This document shows, one piece after another, positions 52,801-64,000 of a stretch of DNA of 64,000 nt. Both the position numbers and the translations under genes were made by a program. Source of the DNA: Balanoglossus misakiensis (lineage: Eukaryota; Hemichordata). Numbering within the stretch: position 1 is the first letter of the stretch; each line of letters begins with the position of its first letter. Location: the NCBI GenBank assembly GCA_040954595.2, contig CM082579.2, positions 620,001 to 684,000 on the forward strand. Reading direction: 5' to 3'. The notes under the pieces were generated by a model. The model was not told the origin of the DNA. It made no database searches and worked only from the letters and a program-made list of their open reading frames with translations.

Positions 52801-55454
52801 CTGACAGACAGTCAAAGCCACTGAAAACTCTGTCATTGAAATGACTCAATGTTTATTGGAATATTGTCATGTGTTACCGGTACATGCATTTTACATGCTG
52901 AATACTTTGATACCTATATTATACTTGTCGAGATAATGCAGATGTTTTGTCAGTAAGTGAAATCTAACACCGCATATTCATGTGCTTTAAAACCAAAACT
53001 TATTTACAGTCGCAACCATCGCCTATTGTACAGGACAATATTTTAATTGGTGATAACAAACGACTGACAAATAATTAACAAGCACTTCGTACATGCACTG
53101 ATGTGAAAACCATTGCAACAATTGAGAAGGACAGCTTAATATGCAAGACAGTTATAGGAAAACATTCAACCCAACATTTCAGTGTAGATGGCTGTTGCCA
53201 CATCACTTGTGAATGAATTTTAACATACATGTATTTATTATGATATTTTTAAACAAAACCAAAGTAGTTTATCACAATTTCTGTAATCAGTAGTATATTA
53301 GCAAGTTTCAAATCTTAGCAAGGATTACAATATTAACATGGTCCTTGGAATATAAATTATTATCTTGAGTTACTAGTATTAGATTTTTATATCATCATGG
53401 AGAGAGTGCTTCGGCACATATTAACAAGAAATTCTAAACTATATAAATCTCATCTCAGCCGATTGTGAAAATCGAGTTTCCACCCTAAAATAGAGTATGG
53501 TAGTAATTAGGAATTTGAATTATTGGTAATTTAGATATTTGAGTCTTTGATTGACCACTTAAAAGGAACACAGTCACAAAGTGTCAAAACAAATGCAATA
53601 AAGGCATTTCTGTTTTCCATTTATGGAAATTGATATTATTTAACAAGCATTGAATACAGATGCGAGTATTCACAATAGAATTAGTGGTTAAGTCCATGCT
53701 CGATGAATTCATCATTAATACCATATGTCATCTGTGACTATTGGGATTAAAATATTAGCATTCAATATGAATTGAATCAGCACATATTGTCACACATATT
53801 GTACAACACAGTTGTTGCCATTTAAGTCAGAGAAGGGATGGGGGGGATCATTGTCAACAAAAAGCCACTATGTCAGGTTTGGTGATATGGAGTTACATTT
53901 GAAACCAGAAGTGCAGAGATAAAGGTGGTTAGATTTGGAAATGGAGAGAACTAAATGGTTTGCTTTGAAGTAGTTACTGGCATAATAATACATAGATTGT
54001 GGAATATGGACCAATGCACTGCTGTCATATGTTCTGTACATGACAGATTATATCTGTACGCATAGGCACTGACATGTTTTGGCAGGAACAAAATTGATGC
54101 CATCAATGACAATGTCCAATGGTGACAAATGGATTATATTTTGATGATGCCGGATGAAATGTAGAACAGAATGCATGGATTGAGTTGCAACACATTTCTA
54201 TTGTGACCTAATAGTAATTTAACATAAGTCATGCCAGTATAACATGTGCATGAAAGGAAAATCCACCGTCTTTTTTGCTCATGACCAGATCTCTCTGCAT
54301 AAATTGTACATACTACGCATGCCCTCACTGTCAATTTGTAAATAATGATGTTCTTGCAAAGAAAAACAAATACTCACCTTCTACACATTTTATCATGTGT
54401 AATTATCCCAAAATGGTTCCAATCATGTTCCATTCTTATTTGATTATACATAAAGTTGATAATATGACACGTTCGTCATCATGACTTGCCTACAATCTAA
54501 AATTTAGTTGTTTTTTGTATGTTTGATATTAAATAATTTTGTTCCAGTGATAAGTTTCCATAATTTGATTGCTGCATCATGCTTCTTGGAGTCAGAAGTA
54601 AATTGACTGAAGAGAATAAACAATCAATCTGTTACACAACTGATTTAAGGACGAGCTGTCACAGGGTCTTTTCAATACTGCACCTGTTACAGACCCCAGG
54701 GGAATAACCTTTGTAATAGTGTCTGTGAATTGGTCAGAACAGAATGCAGGGCTGTGTGCACAGGCCTAAGTCATGTCTTGTAAGCAGTTCAGCATGATGC
54801 GTTGGCAACACACTCTCTGTCAACAAATTCTGCCATTTTGCATATTTTTGTATTTTTAGAGGAAATGTCACATTCTGACAAATGCAGAAAGCATCGATCA
54901 GGTTAATGTAATCCTGTTTTCTGTGTGGTCATTGAATTCTGTCTGGAAATTGGCCACCATATCAGTGTGATATTGAATAAAAATTCTGTTGCAAACGTTA
55001 ATTAGTCTGTTGGTCTACTGTGGCCTCCTTCATAGTTTACAACGAATGCAATTACCGGTAGTGCAACCTATGTGGATATACTAGTATTCAGTGTATACCA
55101 CATGGCTATAAATTTAATTTAATGTTGAAATTCATCAAGTTAATAGATTGACCATAACAAAGGGGGCATCAGTTCAGCTGCACTACTGAGTGTGATAAAT
55201 GAACAACTGAACCAGCTTTTCCTGTATTCTCAGTATTGAAATATTACATATTGCGCAGTTTAATACGGTTCGAGCAATGGCTTTAGAAATGATCATTAGA
55301 GTGTGGTGTGCTAGACATCTAGACTGAAGGGTATTCAATAATATATCAAAATGTGCAATTCTTGCTTTGCAGAAATTCCTGATTGTAGTTATTAAAAATT
55401 GTCCATCATCATAAAACACAATTAAAGCAATATCTACTGCATTTTTGCATTGGT

Positions 55455-55691
55455 TCATGGTGTCGACGTCTCCATAGTGAAGTCCATAACTAGTTCTAAG
55501 TGTATGGCTCTAGTCACGGCGCATGTGAACAAACAAATAAACGCCTTCTGTTTAGATTTTCCTAACGAAACGTAGACGGCGCCAGTGAAAGGTGTTTCCT
55601 CCCACGAGACAATCACTTCATGAAACTTGTAGTGACAGCTGCACACATGGAGCGCAATGCAATTGTCAGGTTTGATTTGACTGCGGTGCAC
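55455..55691 (-). pseudogene. BEL/Pao retrotransposon integrase fragment
   Basis: The minus-strand frame contains ETPFTGAVYV followed by FICLFTCAVTRAIHLELVMD. This is the characteristic start of the integrase core of BEL/Pao LTR retrotransposons. The frame closes directly afterwards. The adjoining stretch down to about 55200 may be further decayed pol sequence in shifted frames. There are no LTRs, gag or reverse transcriptase nearby, so it is an old truncated remnant without function. Confidence 0.75.
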
Positions 55692-55979
55692 CTAACAAAA
55701 TAAAGCATATCATCAGAGGCTTACTGCATGCGTATTACCGGCTATGCAATAAATAATTCACCATGGAAGGCACATTATATATTGGCCAGACACCTAAGGA
55801 AAACCTATTACGTCTAAATATAGTAAATCACTATTTGACAACATTGCTTGTCCGTTGAGAATTATAGAGACCAAGATGGTACTTCAGCTATTTGCATTCA
55901 ATTGCTGTATGTTGCATAGTTACACTGTCTTCCCAGGGCAGGCTTCTTTCATGTGCTCATCTTCACTAATGTGGCCCAA

Positions 55980-56064
55980 CCCTTTCACCACCATGGTTTG
56001 GTCCAGTTCAATTGTTTTCTATGGTAAACCTGGACCTCTATAGAGGGAACTGGGGGTAAAAGGG
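55980..56064 (+). mobile_element. TTAA-type MITE, copy E
   Basis: It begins CCCTTTCACCACCATGG, continues with TTTGGTCCAGTTCAATTG, and ends GGGGGTAAAAGGG (85 bp). Flanks are CCAA and CTAG, so the TTAA duplication has mutated. It has the same orientation as copies A and C and lies near the presumed SGCB 3' end. Confidence 0.8.
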
Positions 56065-57422
56065 CTAGAGCACATGAAATGGAATATAGGTCTACTGCGT
56101 TATTTTAGCGCTGGTTTGTGTAGTGGGGGCTCACAACAATGTTGGGTGAGGGCACTGGACAGATTCAGGGCCCCAAGATGAACACACTGAACATCAACTC
56201 ATTTACTATAAATTTACTTTTATTTGGTGTTAAACATACTGTAAGATACAAAATGTCAATTTTAAAACATACCATCTATGATAAATGATGTAAACATAAA
56301 CAATACTAAGACTCTATTTCCCTGTTGCAAAATCTTAGCAAATGAAACAAGACAATTTCTGTGGATGCTTATCTATCAGTGCATCCATAAAACCTTTGCT
56401 CTCATTCAACTTGGAGCTACAGGATGTATAATTATAATAATTCAATGATAAAATATGACAAAAACAATATTACTTAAAAGTTAAATGAGGTACGGTACAT
56501 GAGTAATCAGTGTTTAAACACAGTTTCATGCTGAGTATTTTGTCATGAAAACTGGAAATAACAGAGAAACTTGAATAATAATATAGCACCTTTGGATAAT
56601 TACAGGCAGTTTCCTTGTCAGATGAATGGAAAATGTTAGCATTGTTTTATTTTCCCTTGAAATGTGACCCTTATATATTACAAGGATACAAGGTTTTGGA
56701 GATGGGGTCATATGTGCAAATGGGTTTGGTATTGAATTCCAGACAAAACATATGTTAAATGTCACAAAAAAACTATCACTCTATAAAACATAACATTTAT
56801 TATAATGAGCTTATAAAAACAGTACTATACGTACCTTTGAAATAAATATTTATAAAATATTTGAAATCCCTGTTAATATATGTTAATATATTTTGAACTT
56901 TCTACAAAAAACTACAAAAGAAGCAACATGTTTTACCATTGATTTTAATAAAACAGTTGAGTATTTCTGTTCAGAGTACACAACTGGGTCCTAATCAAGA
57001 GTTAAGAGAACCCGGTAAATATGATGTTTAAATATAGTCACAACTGCTGGCCAGCTGTTGTTTGCTGTTCGTGATTAGCAGGTACCACAATATTTCGAGT
57101 GAAATACGATGTACAAACCTACGTTAGTGACCACCTCTATATTATAATAGCCATTTTGTTACAGTCCCTGTTTACATGTGCATTTACTGACCTGTCTACA
57201 AAGGCATGCACTGCAAAACAGTTTTTGCCTTATCTTTCTACAAAATATGGTCTACATTTCCTGAACAATGAATTTTAAATAATGAGAAAAACAAACACTT
57301 GTAAAGAAGAAAATACATGTATTTGGTCTGATACTCTTGCATGAAGCAAGACAGTCTTTGTTAAGTGTGTCCTGTCAGGTCTTCAATGATGAGCGATGAT
57401 GGCACCTCTTGCACAATCTGGA

Positions 57423-59453
57423 TTAGTAGCATGGATTGACGTCGCCCAGCTTGGAGCATGCAAACTTCTCATCTGCAGCAGAACTGACGCGGAATAACTT
57501 ACCAGTTGGCATACAAACACAAAGTTTATAAGTAACTGCACTCTGATCCTTGTGTTCATTGCTGTGGACGACTTCGAGTTCTGATAGCATCACATGGATT
57601 CCGTTCTTGCCATCCATTATTACAGTCTCATTCTGCACAGATAAAATAGGGATTATTAGTCAGTATATTCTCCTGGTTGGGTTGGAGAAGAGACACATTG
57701 CTACAATGTATCTTCACATGTTATTTGTATCATCCAAGATGTTCGGTCAGAAGAATACATTGTACGATGTACGAGAAGTTATGCAGTTTGAAGAGATCAC
57801 TCATCCACATAACGTGTGTTTCACTGATTTCAAAAGCATGTACAGAGAGTGTAAATCAGTCTTACCATGTAGGTTTGCAGTATGATGCCACCTTGTGCAG
57901 TGATATTGACAGATTTGCTATCCAAGTGTACACCTTCATTGCCTCTGGCCCATACAGAACCAGCATTCACAGTCAAGTCACTATCTGAACCTCCAGTGAC
58001 CTGAAATATGGAAAGTGAGGTGACATCACAGATAAGATAAAAATGTATGACATCACAGACTAGGATGACTTTCTATATCTCACTGCAGTTCAGATTTGAC
58101 TGTTAATATCCCTACATAGAAATCACCTACCATTGAAGTAATAGCTCTTCTAACATTCAGGTTCTTGACTTCCTTGGGCATCTCAAAGCCTTCACCATAT
58201 TTTGTGCTGAAAACCTCCTTCCTGGTTTCTGGATTGGTGACATACATGTTGTGTGCCACCACTTTGGTTCCATCGTTATCCACAGAAACTGCGAATGGAA
58301 AAGTATTTTTTAATGAGAGACACTTCAAACAGCTACCCTAGTCTTCTAAGAGCTCCATACACTACTTACTTATCACTTGCAGTTAATAATTATGTTGCTG
58401 TGAAAAACAAACTGAATATAGTCTTACCTGAAGCACCCTGGAGCAATGAACTGATTTTCTGTTGCATAGTTATGGGTTGTGTATCCCCATTCAGCACTAA
58501 ATCTTGAGCCACATATCCACCAATCTTGCTGTCAATGGTGTGCACACTTCCCATGTCTCCACCATAGACAAATCTTAGTAGACCGCTGGGCATAAACTCT
58601 AGCGTCTCCATACCCGTATGATCAATCCGTAATACACATAGGATCACGATGGTGATCTGGGGACAGAAAACATGAAGATTTTCCATTTTATTACAACATC
58701 AATTCATACATGTATACTGGAAGTGCTGCCACTAAACTACGCTGCAACATGATCCTAGCAGTACAGAATATAACCAGCTGTTGACAGGGTGCAAATGATC
58801 CCCAGAGTATCATGTATAATTAAGAGGTATTACAGCTGAAATTCCAATATGAAATTGGACTTACGATGAAGTTAGCAAGCACCACCAGAAAGAGTATGAT
58901 CAGAAGTGCATATGCAAGATATGTTTTCCTTCCACGTAGTCCTGTTTTGTGGAGATGATCTTCATATATATGGACATAGCCAGCACGAAAGTTGCTGTTG
59001 TGTTCTTTATTTATTCTTCGTCTCTCCAATGACTTCTCACGCATGGATCGGCGTATGTTTGTATGCTGCAGGTATAGAAGTACATCAAAGTCACAATTGT
59101 ACGGACTTAAATGCTTTAAAGGCAAAATAAAATCGACCAGTTCTTTGTCTGCCAACAACACTTCTTATCAAGAAGGCGTATGCCAAGCCTATGAAACGTC
59201 AGTGCACATATATGCATATATGGGGTCAATTTGGTCTGGGCGATAATAAATAAACAAGTACCTCGGTATTTCAGCAAAATGTGAATCAGAAATAGACACC
59301 AAAAGATGAAATAAACGCTTAATGTAGATCTTTATAACACAATATTTGCCTTTTTCACGGAAATGTACACCTGAGTTGAGAAATATACCGATTTCATGCG
59401 AATTCTGAAAGGAATTCGAGCCACTTGGTACTTACCTCGAAGTTGGACGCCAT
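57423..59453 (-). CDS. SGCB: Beta-sarcoglycan
   Basis: SGCB is a type II membrane subunit of the sarcoglycan complex that, with dystrophin, stabilises the muscle plasma membrane. Six exons join in phase into 316 residues (human 318): 59436-59453, 58865-59065, 58428-58656, 58131-58288, 57866-58000 and 57423-57632. The cytoplasmic N-terminus (to about residue 52) is basic and includes MREKSLERRRINKEHNSNFR. One hydrophobic segment (YLAYALLIILFLVVLANFI, then ITIVILCVLRI) spans the membrane. The extracellular part has the repeated beta-strand character of the family (GGSDSDLTVNAGSVWA, SVNITAQGGIIL). It ends in the conserved Cys cluster: CVCMP, ACSK, NPC. The first exon encodes only MASNFE. The gene is divergent from SPATA18, as in human. 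Confidence 0.95.
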
Positions 59454-61238
59454 CTTGTTTGTTGAACATACAGTGCGCCACCATGGGTTCTGATGTGAAA
59501 TAGGCCTAAAAACGTCAACGTGTGCATATGATCAATTCACCGTCAGATGGAGTAGTTTTTGAGACACAAAGTAGACATGCCAGTGAATGTATTAAAAGTT
59601 GGCAAAGTTCCATAACGTACAGGATGCAAGGGCGTACGTGAACGGCAGTCTGGTATCCAGCCAGTAAATATTTTTCAACAAAGTGATTAGGAAATTTCTT
59701 TGCTTCTCTTTTATCTTCTTCGCACAACAAGAAATTTGAAAAGTGTGGCTGGGTTTTCCCTCGAGCTCCAAAGCAAAGTAAGAAAAGTCCGTGTGGACTG
59801 TTTAAAAAAAGCGTTCCAAAACCATATTCGCTTCAGGATTACAGTTTGAGACTGTGGTATAAGATATCGAAGCATATAAAAAGTGGGCACAAGGTTGTTT
59901 GCATGACGTAGGCTAAATATGCGAAGTTCTGCCAGTAGAGTAAATTTCAATTTCGCATTCTGAGGGACGGCAGTTTTCTTGTCCACCCATTAGGCTAAAA
60001 GTTTATGAGCGACCCAGCGGTATTTATAAGAGCGATCCAGCCTTATGTATGGGTGTCGCAGAGCAACGCCTCGCCACACAGAAATGATGATTTATGTGTT
60101 GTCCCTACCTGTAAATACGTGCATGGCCTTTAACAGTTTCCATTGAAACAACGCCCGTGGAAACGTCCGTCTCACCCACATTCACAAAGTACGTATACCT
60201 CCAGTCCTGGGTCGTGTAAGCTATATCGTAAAATTAAGTGCGTAATAAATTTGCGCCGACTGCCTTCATTTATTCATTCATGCCCCTTTCAAAGAGATTG
60301 AAGCGTGTCTGCAGTCGAGTAAGTGAGAAAAACGCTGTACCTCGTCCGAATCACGATCATTTGCCCTAAATCTATGGGCTATTTTGGTGGTGGATATTGG
60401 GTTCATCATTATAGCTCTCCCAGTGTCATCCTGACCTTTGCGTGTGTTCGCGGATTAGTGTTTGTCACGACTGTCAAGTTCCGCTATCGTCAAATGTTTG
60501 TACAAATTCATTGAAAGGTTTTAGGAAATAACTATTTTATCTGGTTCATTAGATTTCAATTTCCTCAAGTTACATTTAATTTAAATGCCAGTGAAAGGCG
60601 TGTCTCATGAAATATCCCCGCATGCTGTCTTCAAGCTTCTTGGTAGAGAAAATTACCATGGAAACTTGAGTTAGAACAGCCTGTATAAAGAGAGGTGATA
60701 AGATGATAACGCAGTGTCATAAAAAGAACGAAGTGACGTGTTATTGAACCTTGAATCAGATAGATAACAAAGCTATTGTGAAATTTCTGAACACTTAGTA
60801 TCCCATTCTTTAAATCTTTCATATATTACCACGACCCCTGCATTCTTTTGTATTTTGGCTCAATAAAACAAGCCATACGACACTGGTTCATCGCGTCACT
60901 TTCAAAATTTTGTATTTGTTTAGCGATGGTAACGTCATGAGTGTGAGTGTAGGATTACTTGTCAAATATTACTAAGTTATGGATATGAGTACAACAAAAT
61001 ATACAATACAGTATTTTTCACGCTTGTGGTTGAGCATAAAAGTAAAATGTATGTTTCTTAGATTCCACGTTTGAGTGATTACTATGGCAACCGTGATAGC
61101 CAGTCCTAGGATATGCACGTTTATTAATGGGACGCGCTGGCTCTGATCCAATATTTCGGTATGCAATGATCACAACCCAGTACTATGCACGAACGGAGCT
61201 TGATTGAACAGCGCATGCGTAGCGTCACAAGTTCCAAA
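59454..61238. promoter_or_regulatory. Divergent promoter region, SGCB / SPATA18
   Basis: This 1.8-kb stretch lies between the two start codons. A near-perfect NRF1 site, GCGCATGCGT at 61211-61220, followed by a CRE-like GCGTCAC, lies about 20 bp before the SPATA18 ATG. No coding sequence is evident in it. Confidence 0.5.
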
Positions 61239-61325
61239 ATGGCTGATTCCTTGAGACGTCTGGTGAACACCTCTGCGTTCGGTCTTCTGCAAGAAAAACT
61301 TGAAAGGTGGAACAGCAACTACCTG
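61239..61325 (+). CDS. SPATA18: SPATA18 (Mieap) first coding exon, rest outside window
   Basis: Mieap acts in mitochondrial quality control. The exon encodes 29 residues, MADSLRRLVNTSAFGLLQEK followed by LERWNSNYL, and ends at a GTAAGG donor in phase 0. It matches the start of vertebrate SPATA18: Met-Ala, Leu-x-Arg-Leu-Val, then Leu-Gln-Glu-Lys-Leu and Trp at the same spacing. The identification rests on this short stretch plus position: it is head-to-head with SGCB, the same neighbour as in human. I could not find a second exon before the window ends, so intron 1 would exceed 2.6 kb. Confidence 0.7.
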
Positions 61326-64000
61326 GTAAGGCGTCGTATAAATCCTTGTTAATCAGCTAATGTCTTGGGCGAAAATTTGAAACTTTGCCTTTGCTTGCGG
61401 CGCTGTTAACCAAGATTGACTCCACCAGGTGGCTGGCCAATGAGTCGTACAACTTTGGCGTATCTGGTTACTATAGTTTCAGCTATTGTAGTCGCCAAGT
61501 AGCCTGGCTGTTGTGTGTTGATAGTAGAGTTGAGCGCGCTACCAATTATTGTAAGTGTTAATTCAATAACTGTGTAGAAAGCGTCCACCTGCCTGTTCAG
61601 AATAGTATTAGACACTTGATTTGCCGTCGATATTGCTGCAAAGACCCGATAGTGGGTACTGGACGCTTAGATATACAGCAATTTGTGGGCCTCACCCCAT
61701 CAGGGGGCATTTAAATTTAATTAAACACGGATATAGCGGATATGTCAACTACTCCGAATTCCGTTGCGAGTGTATTATAGTATTTTAGGTGTACGTTTTT
61801 TCGAAGAGATTATACGTGAAAATTTCATCTGGAATGTCCGAACTTAGTTGGCAAGTTTTGGTCATGAATTAAATATTTGTCATTTTACTTAAAATTCAGC
61901 GTGTTCTTTTCAGCTGTGTGCTACTGTTTGATTACTGGTTTTAATTTGAATAGTACAAAATGATACATTTTCGGCGACTACGGTAAGTTGTTTTTGGATA
62001 CGCCTGTCTTGGTTCTTGTCTAAATCGCGAGAGTGGCGTAACAAACAGATTGTCGCCTACCGATCAAATTCCAGGATGTATTACAGATCTTTTCGTCGAA
62101 TTTTGGTGTACCTTTAAATTGTATGTTGGCATTCTGCCAAAGTGTAAAGTTTGCAAAGCGTCTTACAACGTGATACAAGCCTCGGCAAATTGATTTATTC
62201 AAAGCAAAGGTCAACTTAAATCAAAGCATTGTTTTCGATTTGGTTCTGACAAAAATGGCAAACTTTAATATTTTAAAAGTTTTTAAAGGAACTCGGAGTG
62301 CAAGTGATTGTCTTCAGTGTACCCATGTATAATGAGGTGAAGGTTAGCTGTTGGGATATTTTTAAAGAAAACATCAAGAATGCTATTTTGTAACTTGTAA
62401 ATCTGAATAACATATTACCAAACTGTGTATTAATTGGCTATGATACACTATGCTGGTCAGGTTTATGTTTTTGTGTCCAGATAAAACATTTTAAAATGAT
62501 ATCAAAACTTATTTTATGTGAAAGGTCACTCTCAACTCAACATGGCAACTTTGTTGCTATGGTAACAGTGCAGCATATACAATAGGCTTAGCCTAGGTGT
62601 CGTACACAATGATGTCAACAGTTACCACGGAGTTGTTGCTGTGGCATTAGAGTTGCTGGTCCTTAAAAATTCACCTGTTAACCTTTATGACACTTTGAAA
62701 AGGTTCATAAGTTTTCTTCACTCTGGATTCTGTTTACAACTTTTTATATGCACTTAATATATATGCCACCGTGCAGTTTGAAAAACCTACAAAAATGTAT
62801 AAACAGGAGTGTCATACTTATACAAATGTAGACAAGCAACAACATGTCAGTTTGCATTGTCATAGCAACAAAGCCAAGAGGTCAGTGTCATCATCTAAGG
62901 TCAAACAATTCAATAAACTTGTCAAGTTATAATGCATTGGAGGAAATGCAAGTTTGTAAGATTGATTGGTTGACTGCCCTTGGAGGCTCTAATGCAAAGG
63001 TCAAGTTTTCTATTGTTGACATAACTGTTCTACAACAGATGACCATCAACATAAAAAAATCCGGAGGAGGGTGTATTGCTCAATTCTTGATATTGAATTC
63101 AACTATTTCTTGATCTTCACACAAGTGGAGAATTCGAAAAAAACATGTAGTGCGAAAGAATATGGCATTGAGATTCGTCTAATAGATTTTTTCGTGTTAT
63201 CACTTTGTACGAACCTTGTTGTACACAGACGAGTCACTTTTTTTCATCCAGGCCCACAGGGACAAGCCTCTATTGGCATTTTGCGTACACCCCTGGTACT
63301 TCGCCTGAACTGAACACACTACAAATCATTTATCCGACGTGAGTCAATTGTGATTTGTCAACAATGCGTTACCCTCCAGGTTTTCTGCAGCTTTGTCACT
63401 CAGGGCCAAAGATTTCACCCCAACAATCATTTCTTTTCAGCTACCAGTCATTGAATACAAGAGAGTCGTATGGCTTTTGTTAGACAACCAGCCTATCCCC
63501 TCTCTCTTATAACTGTCTCTGTATTCTAACAAGCTTCTTTGGAATGCAAATTAAACTTCATGTTAAATTATTCGAAATAGGAAATGATGATTGGTGCTGC
63601 TGGAGTTTCTGAATCGCTAAGCGTTGAAACCGTAGCAACAGAGTAGTGTCTTGCGAACTTTACAATGGTGGTACTGTTTGGTTGCATTGAAAGTGACTTG
63701 ATCTTGAATAAAGTACTCATCTGGCATTATGTACTCACTGCTCTGAAAGCAATGGTTGCCAAGGCTCCTTAATAGAAAACATCCTCATTAATGTTATCTA
63801 CATTACACTTTTAGAAATGAGAGTCAAGGTTTTGGCCAAGTTATGCATGGTCAGTAACACTTGGCCCTTTAAAAATTCTTTTAATGCTAGTGGGTGTTAA
63901 GCAAAGTAGGTTATAAATATTCATGATTAATTAAAAAGATACAAGATATTGATCACTACATGTTACTCAAATTTAATCTTCATACAATGTGCCCAGTCTA
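61326..64000 (+). other. Presumed SPATA18 first intron
   Basis: This is AT-rich sequence after the SPATA18 exon-1 donor. Short open frames (for example 62844-63113) have no recognisable content and no good splice context. I see no repeat family member or RNA gene. Confidence 0.55.

Larger units (their letters stand above)
52515..57422. other. Channel / SGCB convergent intergenic region
   Basis: This 4.9-kb stretch lies between convergent genes. It holds the GA tract, a possible channel poly(A) signal (AATAAA at 53597-53602), the BEL/Pao fragment near 55.5-55.7 kb, MITE copy E and the SGCB 3' UTR. Minus-strand AATAAA candidates for SGCB lie at 56796-56801 and 56219-56224. No other gene is seen. 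Confidence 0.65.

Noticed and set aside
52291-52849. Several long frames of Ser/Leu/Pro or Arg/Glu/Gly strings
   Set aside because: They are translations of the GA purine tract and its antisense; they carry no protein signature.
62844-63113. 89-codon frame as a SPATA18 second exon
   Set aside because: It does not match the expected SPATA18 continuation and has no suitable acceptor/donor.

Overview
The window is intron-rich animal nuclear DNA. Coding sequence is scattered in short exons with clean GT..AG boundaries, the intergenic DNA is AT-rich, and there are small non-autonomous DNA transposons and a decayed BEL/Pao retroelement. There are no bacterial operons, CRISPR arrays or viral genomes. 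The genes match human genes closely but occur as single pre-duplication copies (one JIP3/JIP4 gene, one CEP135). This suggests an invertebrate, most likely a non-vertebrate deuterostome such as a hemichordate or amphioxus; the exact phylum is inference and uncertain.

Nine protein-coding genes could be built exon by exon with consistent splice phases. In order they are: the 3' portion of CEP135 (+, 422-10370); a 164-residue ankyrin-repeat protein (-, 12198-13548); a FAAP20 homologue (+, 13687-15456) with a one-base frame break; ATP5PB, the ATP synthase peripheral-stalk subunit b (-, 15849-18004); WDR77/MEP50 (+, 18689-21024); a JIP3/JIP4 scaffold gene of 27 coding exons (-, 26561-42994); a Cys-loop ligand-gated channel of the glycine/glutamate-gated chloride type (+, 44089-52514); beta-sarcoglycan SGCB (-, 57423-59453); and the first exon of SPATA18/Mieap (+, from 61239, running off the window).

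The strands alternate strictly, so every neighbouring pair is head-to-head or tail-to-tail. Four divergent promoter intervals result: 13549-13686, 18005-18688, 42995-44088 and 59454-61238. Two of these pairs, ATP5PB/WDR77 and SGCB/SPATA18, are also head-to-head neighbours in human, and CEP135 lies in the same human band as SGCB/SPATA18. These arrangements therefore look ancestral. The genes share no single pathway: they cover centriole assembly, the Fanconi core complex, mitochondrial ATP synthesis, arginine methylation, axonal transport and signalling, inhibitory-type neurotransmission, the muscle membrane complex and mitochondrial quality control.

Mobile DNA includes an 84-bp TTAA-flanked MITE family with five copies (two eroded), a 940-bp TA-flanked MITE in the penultimate CEP135 intron region, and a BEL/Pao integrase fragment near 55.6 kb. 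The longest stretches without recognised genes are 21.0-26.6 kb, 52.5-57.4 kb and the large first introns of the channel and SPATA18 genes. I found no new multi-gene system. The most noteworthy points are the conserved divergent pairs, the FAAP20 frame break, the MITE family, the altered pore motif of the channel and the symmetric JIP micro-exons.
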